From contig JAEUWY010000023.1 in assembly GCA_022059125.1 (NCBI GenBank), positions 1,302,001-1,366,000 on the forward strand: DNA of 64,000 nt, given 5' to 3'. Below, piece after piece: positions 61,570 to 64,000 of this stretch (the first letter of the stretch is position 1; each line of letters opens with the position of its first letter). This DNA is from Corynespora cassiicola (taxonomy: Eukaryota > Ascomycota > Dothideomycetes > Pleosporales > Corynesporascaceae). The position numbers and the translations under genes were made by a program. The notes under the pieces were generated by a model. It made no database searches. It was not told the origin of the DNA and worked only from the letters and a program-made list of their open reading frames with translations.

Positions 61570-61811
61570 AAGTCTTATAAAATTTTATAGTTTTATAAAA
61601 CTATTTTTATAAAACTATAAAATTTATAAAACGCTAAGTTACAAGTTCTATAAATTTTATACTAAATTTTTTTTAGTATTAATATTTCTATAGAACTGTT
61701 ACGTGACTTGTTTTAGCTTAGCGGAGTAATAAATACTTACTATTAGTATTTATTATTAGCTATTTTTTAAAAGCGTCGCCTGCGCCGCCCACTTTCTCAG
61801 ATTCGTAACAC
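61570..61811. other. Unclassified spacer with imperfect palindrome and a GC-rich islet
   Basis: The first 60 bp carry repeated TTTTATAGTTTTATAAAAC-like inverted sequences. Near 61764-61802 lies a GC-rich islet (GTCGCCTGCGCCGCCCAC) quite unlike the surrounding DNA. No gene is seen. Confidence 0.4.
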
Positions 61812-61966
61812 TATACCTAATACTAAACATTTATATATAGTTTAAAAGCTTAATAACTTTTTAATTATAATAGTTATTAGAATAAAAATTAAATATTTAT
61901 AAGCTAGTAATTATAATTTTTTATAAATATTTAATTTATATTTATAAACTTACTAATAATATAAAA
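61812..61966 (+). mobile_element. Arm fragment of the MITE family
   Basis: Starts CTAATACTAAACATTTATAT and is homologous to 7811-7940 and 30265-30400, but lacks the 17 bp units that precede those copies. Confidence 0.6.
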
Positions 61967-62517
61967 ATAAGCGAGTTAAACAGATAAGCGAGTCGGACAG
62001 CCCCTCTAACAGCTCTAACACAAGCCATCTACACCTATTATACTATAACAAAAAAAAGTCTAATCAGTCTATAAAGAGGCCTTAGTAATTTTTACTTTTT
62101 TAGTTATTTAAAATAATTTTATTTAAAATATCTAACGCGCTGCTTCTGCGTATAGTATTTTTTATACTATATTAAGTAATTAACGTGCTAGATAACCTGC
62201 GCAACGTAATTACTAGTCTAATTTAAAATAGCTAATTAAAAATAAAAAAAGTAATTATTATATATATTTTTAAGCTAAATTTATAAAAATTTACGTTTAC
62301 GCTAAGTACTATATATAATATAATTAATTAGTTATTTACTACGCGAGACGCGGGTAATATTAATATTAAATAATTTAATAACTTTATTAAATATTAGCTA
62401 AATTTTTAAGTTTAAGTAATTTACTAGCAGAATTACTAGTAAATTCTATATAAAAATTTTAAAATTATATACTTTTAGTTTAAATTACTATATTATATAA
62501 AAAAAAAGTATAGTATT
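61967..62517 (+). mobile_element. TA-target element E2, left part
   Basis: Two 17 bp units (61967-61983, 61984-62000; ATAAGCGAGTCGGACAG type), then about 500 bp homologous to E1. It is interrupted at 62518 by a Gypsy-A LTR, where E1 continues uninterrupted (50790-50800), giving the empty site. Confidence 0.65.
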
Positions 62518-64000
62518 TATAAAGAATCTAGCTTTAAACAATAGTATTTACTTTATACTAAAATTAATAACAGAAAAATAGCTTAAATAATATATTAATA
62601 GTAGTTTTAAAAATAATATTTATTATGTTTTAAGCGTGTATTAAGCGCAGGTTTTACACAGCTTACTCTATATACTAATATAAATATAAAATAGCAGAAA
62701 TTTTATAATATTTATTATAAATTTTTTTTTAGCTGCAGTCTCTGGTAGTAATTTATTAGCTTTAATAAAAAAATTGCTTTTATTTTAAAAAGAAAAAAAG
62801 TATTTAAAAAAATATTTTATATTTACGCTTCTAACGCGTTTTATACGTATATTATATATAATACGTTTACATATTATATATCTAATTTTATAATATTTAT
62901 TATATTATGATAAAATTTATTTACTATTTTATATTTTAAAAACTTAGTAAAAGTAAGCTATAAAAATAGTATATAAATAACGGCGCTTTTACTTTATTTA
63001 TATTTAATATTTTTAAAATATTTTTATACTGTATTTAAAATATAAGCTTATTACTTTTATTATAATTTACTATTTTAACTTTAAATATATTAAAAAACGT
63101 ATTTCTGCAATACGTATTTTTTTATATAATTTAATACTAAAAAGCGTATAAATATTATTATAGTATATATAATATATATACGTTACGTATAGAACGTTAT
63201 AAAATAAATAAAAATTTATAAAAAATTTAAATACTATTAGTATAAGTATTACGTTAAAAATAACTATAGTAGTTATATAGCTATAAGTAATTTTAATATT
63301 ATATATTATAAATATGTTTTAGCTAATATTTACAGATTTTTTAGAAATTTAACAGTTACTTAAATTATTTATATAAACTTTATACGCACTATAATACTGC
63401 TATTACTATTATTACTATATTTAAAACTAATACTATTATAATTATAACTGGCGTTAAGCTTACGTATTACTAATACTAATTTAATTTTAAATTTACTAAC
63501 TACTGCTGCGTTACTATTTATAGTAATATATTTTTAAAAGTTACTATTTAAGTATTTACTATATTAATATAATTTTTTAAATTAATTTTAGTTAAGTAGT
63601 ATTATATTACAAGTGTGCTTAAGTAAGTTATTAGCTATTTAGTTTATATAGTAAGTTTGCGTTTTTAATATATTTATAGTATATACTAATATATTTATAA
63701 AGCAGTAGTACTAGTAGTAAGCTAAATAAGTCTAACTCTAAATCTAAAAATAACTCTAAAAAAAGTAAAAATAGTTTATCTAATAGAAAAAAAATAAAAA
63801 AAATAAAAATTTATGTTTTAGTAGGTGCGGTACTAGTCTAGCGCTGCTTTTATATATAGTATCTATAAACTCTAAGCTAGTAATTTTTTACTATTTTAAT
63901 ATACAGTTTTAGTATAATTTTTGTACAGTTTATATATATATATATATATGTATATTTTATATATAAAAATTTTAGTTCTGATTTATAATTATAAACTATA
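62518..64000 (-). mobile_element. Gypsy-A copy 3, 3' LTR and part of pol, cut by window end
   Basis: 3' LTR 62518-62719, with the purine-rich run and internal sequence homologous to 23080-24400 running off the window. Expected target duplication GTATT (62513-62517); its partner is outside. Confidence 0.87.

Overview
The window suggests the nuclear genome of a filamentous ascomycete (Pezizomycotina). The evidence is spliced genes with short 48-88 bp introns, CTAAC-type branch sites and fungal-type proteins, followed by a very A/T-rich block made of transposon copies that differ from each other almost only by C-to-T and G-to-A changes. That pattern is the mark of repeat-induced point mutation (RIP). 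A Sordariomycete with AT isochores is the likeliest host, but this is inference; no marker gene settles the species.

Layout. Positions 1-7,600 are ordinary gene space. A secreted SsuA/THI5-like binding protein (minus, cut by the window edge) diverges from a 283-residue unknown protein (plus). Then come a three-exon gene for a Lys/Arg-rich, probably nucleolar protein (plus) and, converging on it, a four-exon vanillyl-alcohol-oxidase-family flavoprotein (minus) that can be spliced into 568 residues with its key residues in place. No pathway linking these four genes is evident.

From about 7.69 kb to the end no intact host gene is visible. This part is a layered pile of decayed mobile elements whose borders can still be read: four Tc1/mariner-type elements of about 2.1 kb with long inverted repeats and TA target sites (one nested inside another); a Ty3/Gypsy family with 206 bp LTRs (Gypsy-A: two full copies, one truncated by the window end, a broken 5' copy, a solo LTR and an LTR fragment); two related chromovirus families, Gypsy-B (436 bp LTRs, chromodomain) and Gypsy-C (369 bp LTRs); TA-target inverted-repeat elements beginning ACGTA and carrying short tandem repeats at their tips; and an approximately 1.5 kb non-LTR-like element with 13-14 bp target duplications.

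The centrepiece is one Gypsy-C element spanning 22,286-49,798, still bracketed by its 5 bp TAGTA duplication. It has been inflated to 27.5 kb by a full Gypsy-A, an inverted-repeat MITE, a solo LTR, a DNA element that itself contains a full Gypsy-B, and a non-LTR-like element in its 5' LTR. A 20-N gap at 33,454-33,473 is flanked by two near-identical stretches and is probably an unmerged contig overlap. The most unusual items are the tip-repeat TA elements and the non-LTR-like family, which has left a 68 bp, non-mutated stub with its own target duplication in the upstream region of the oxidase gene.
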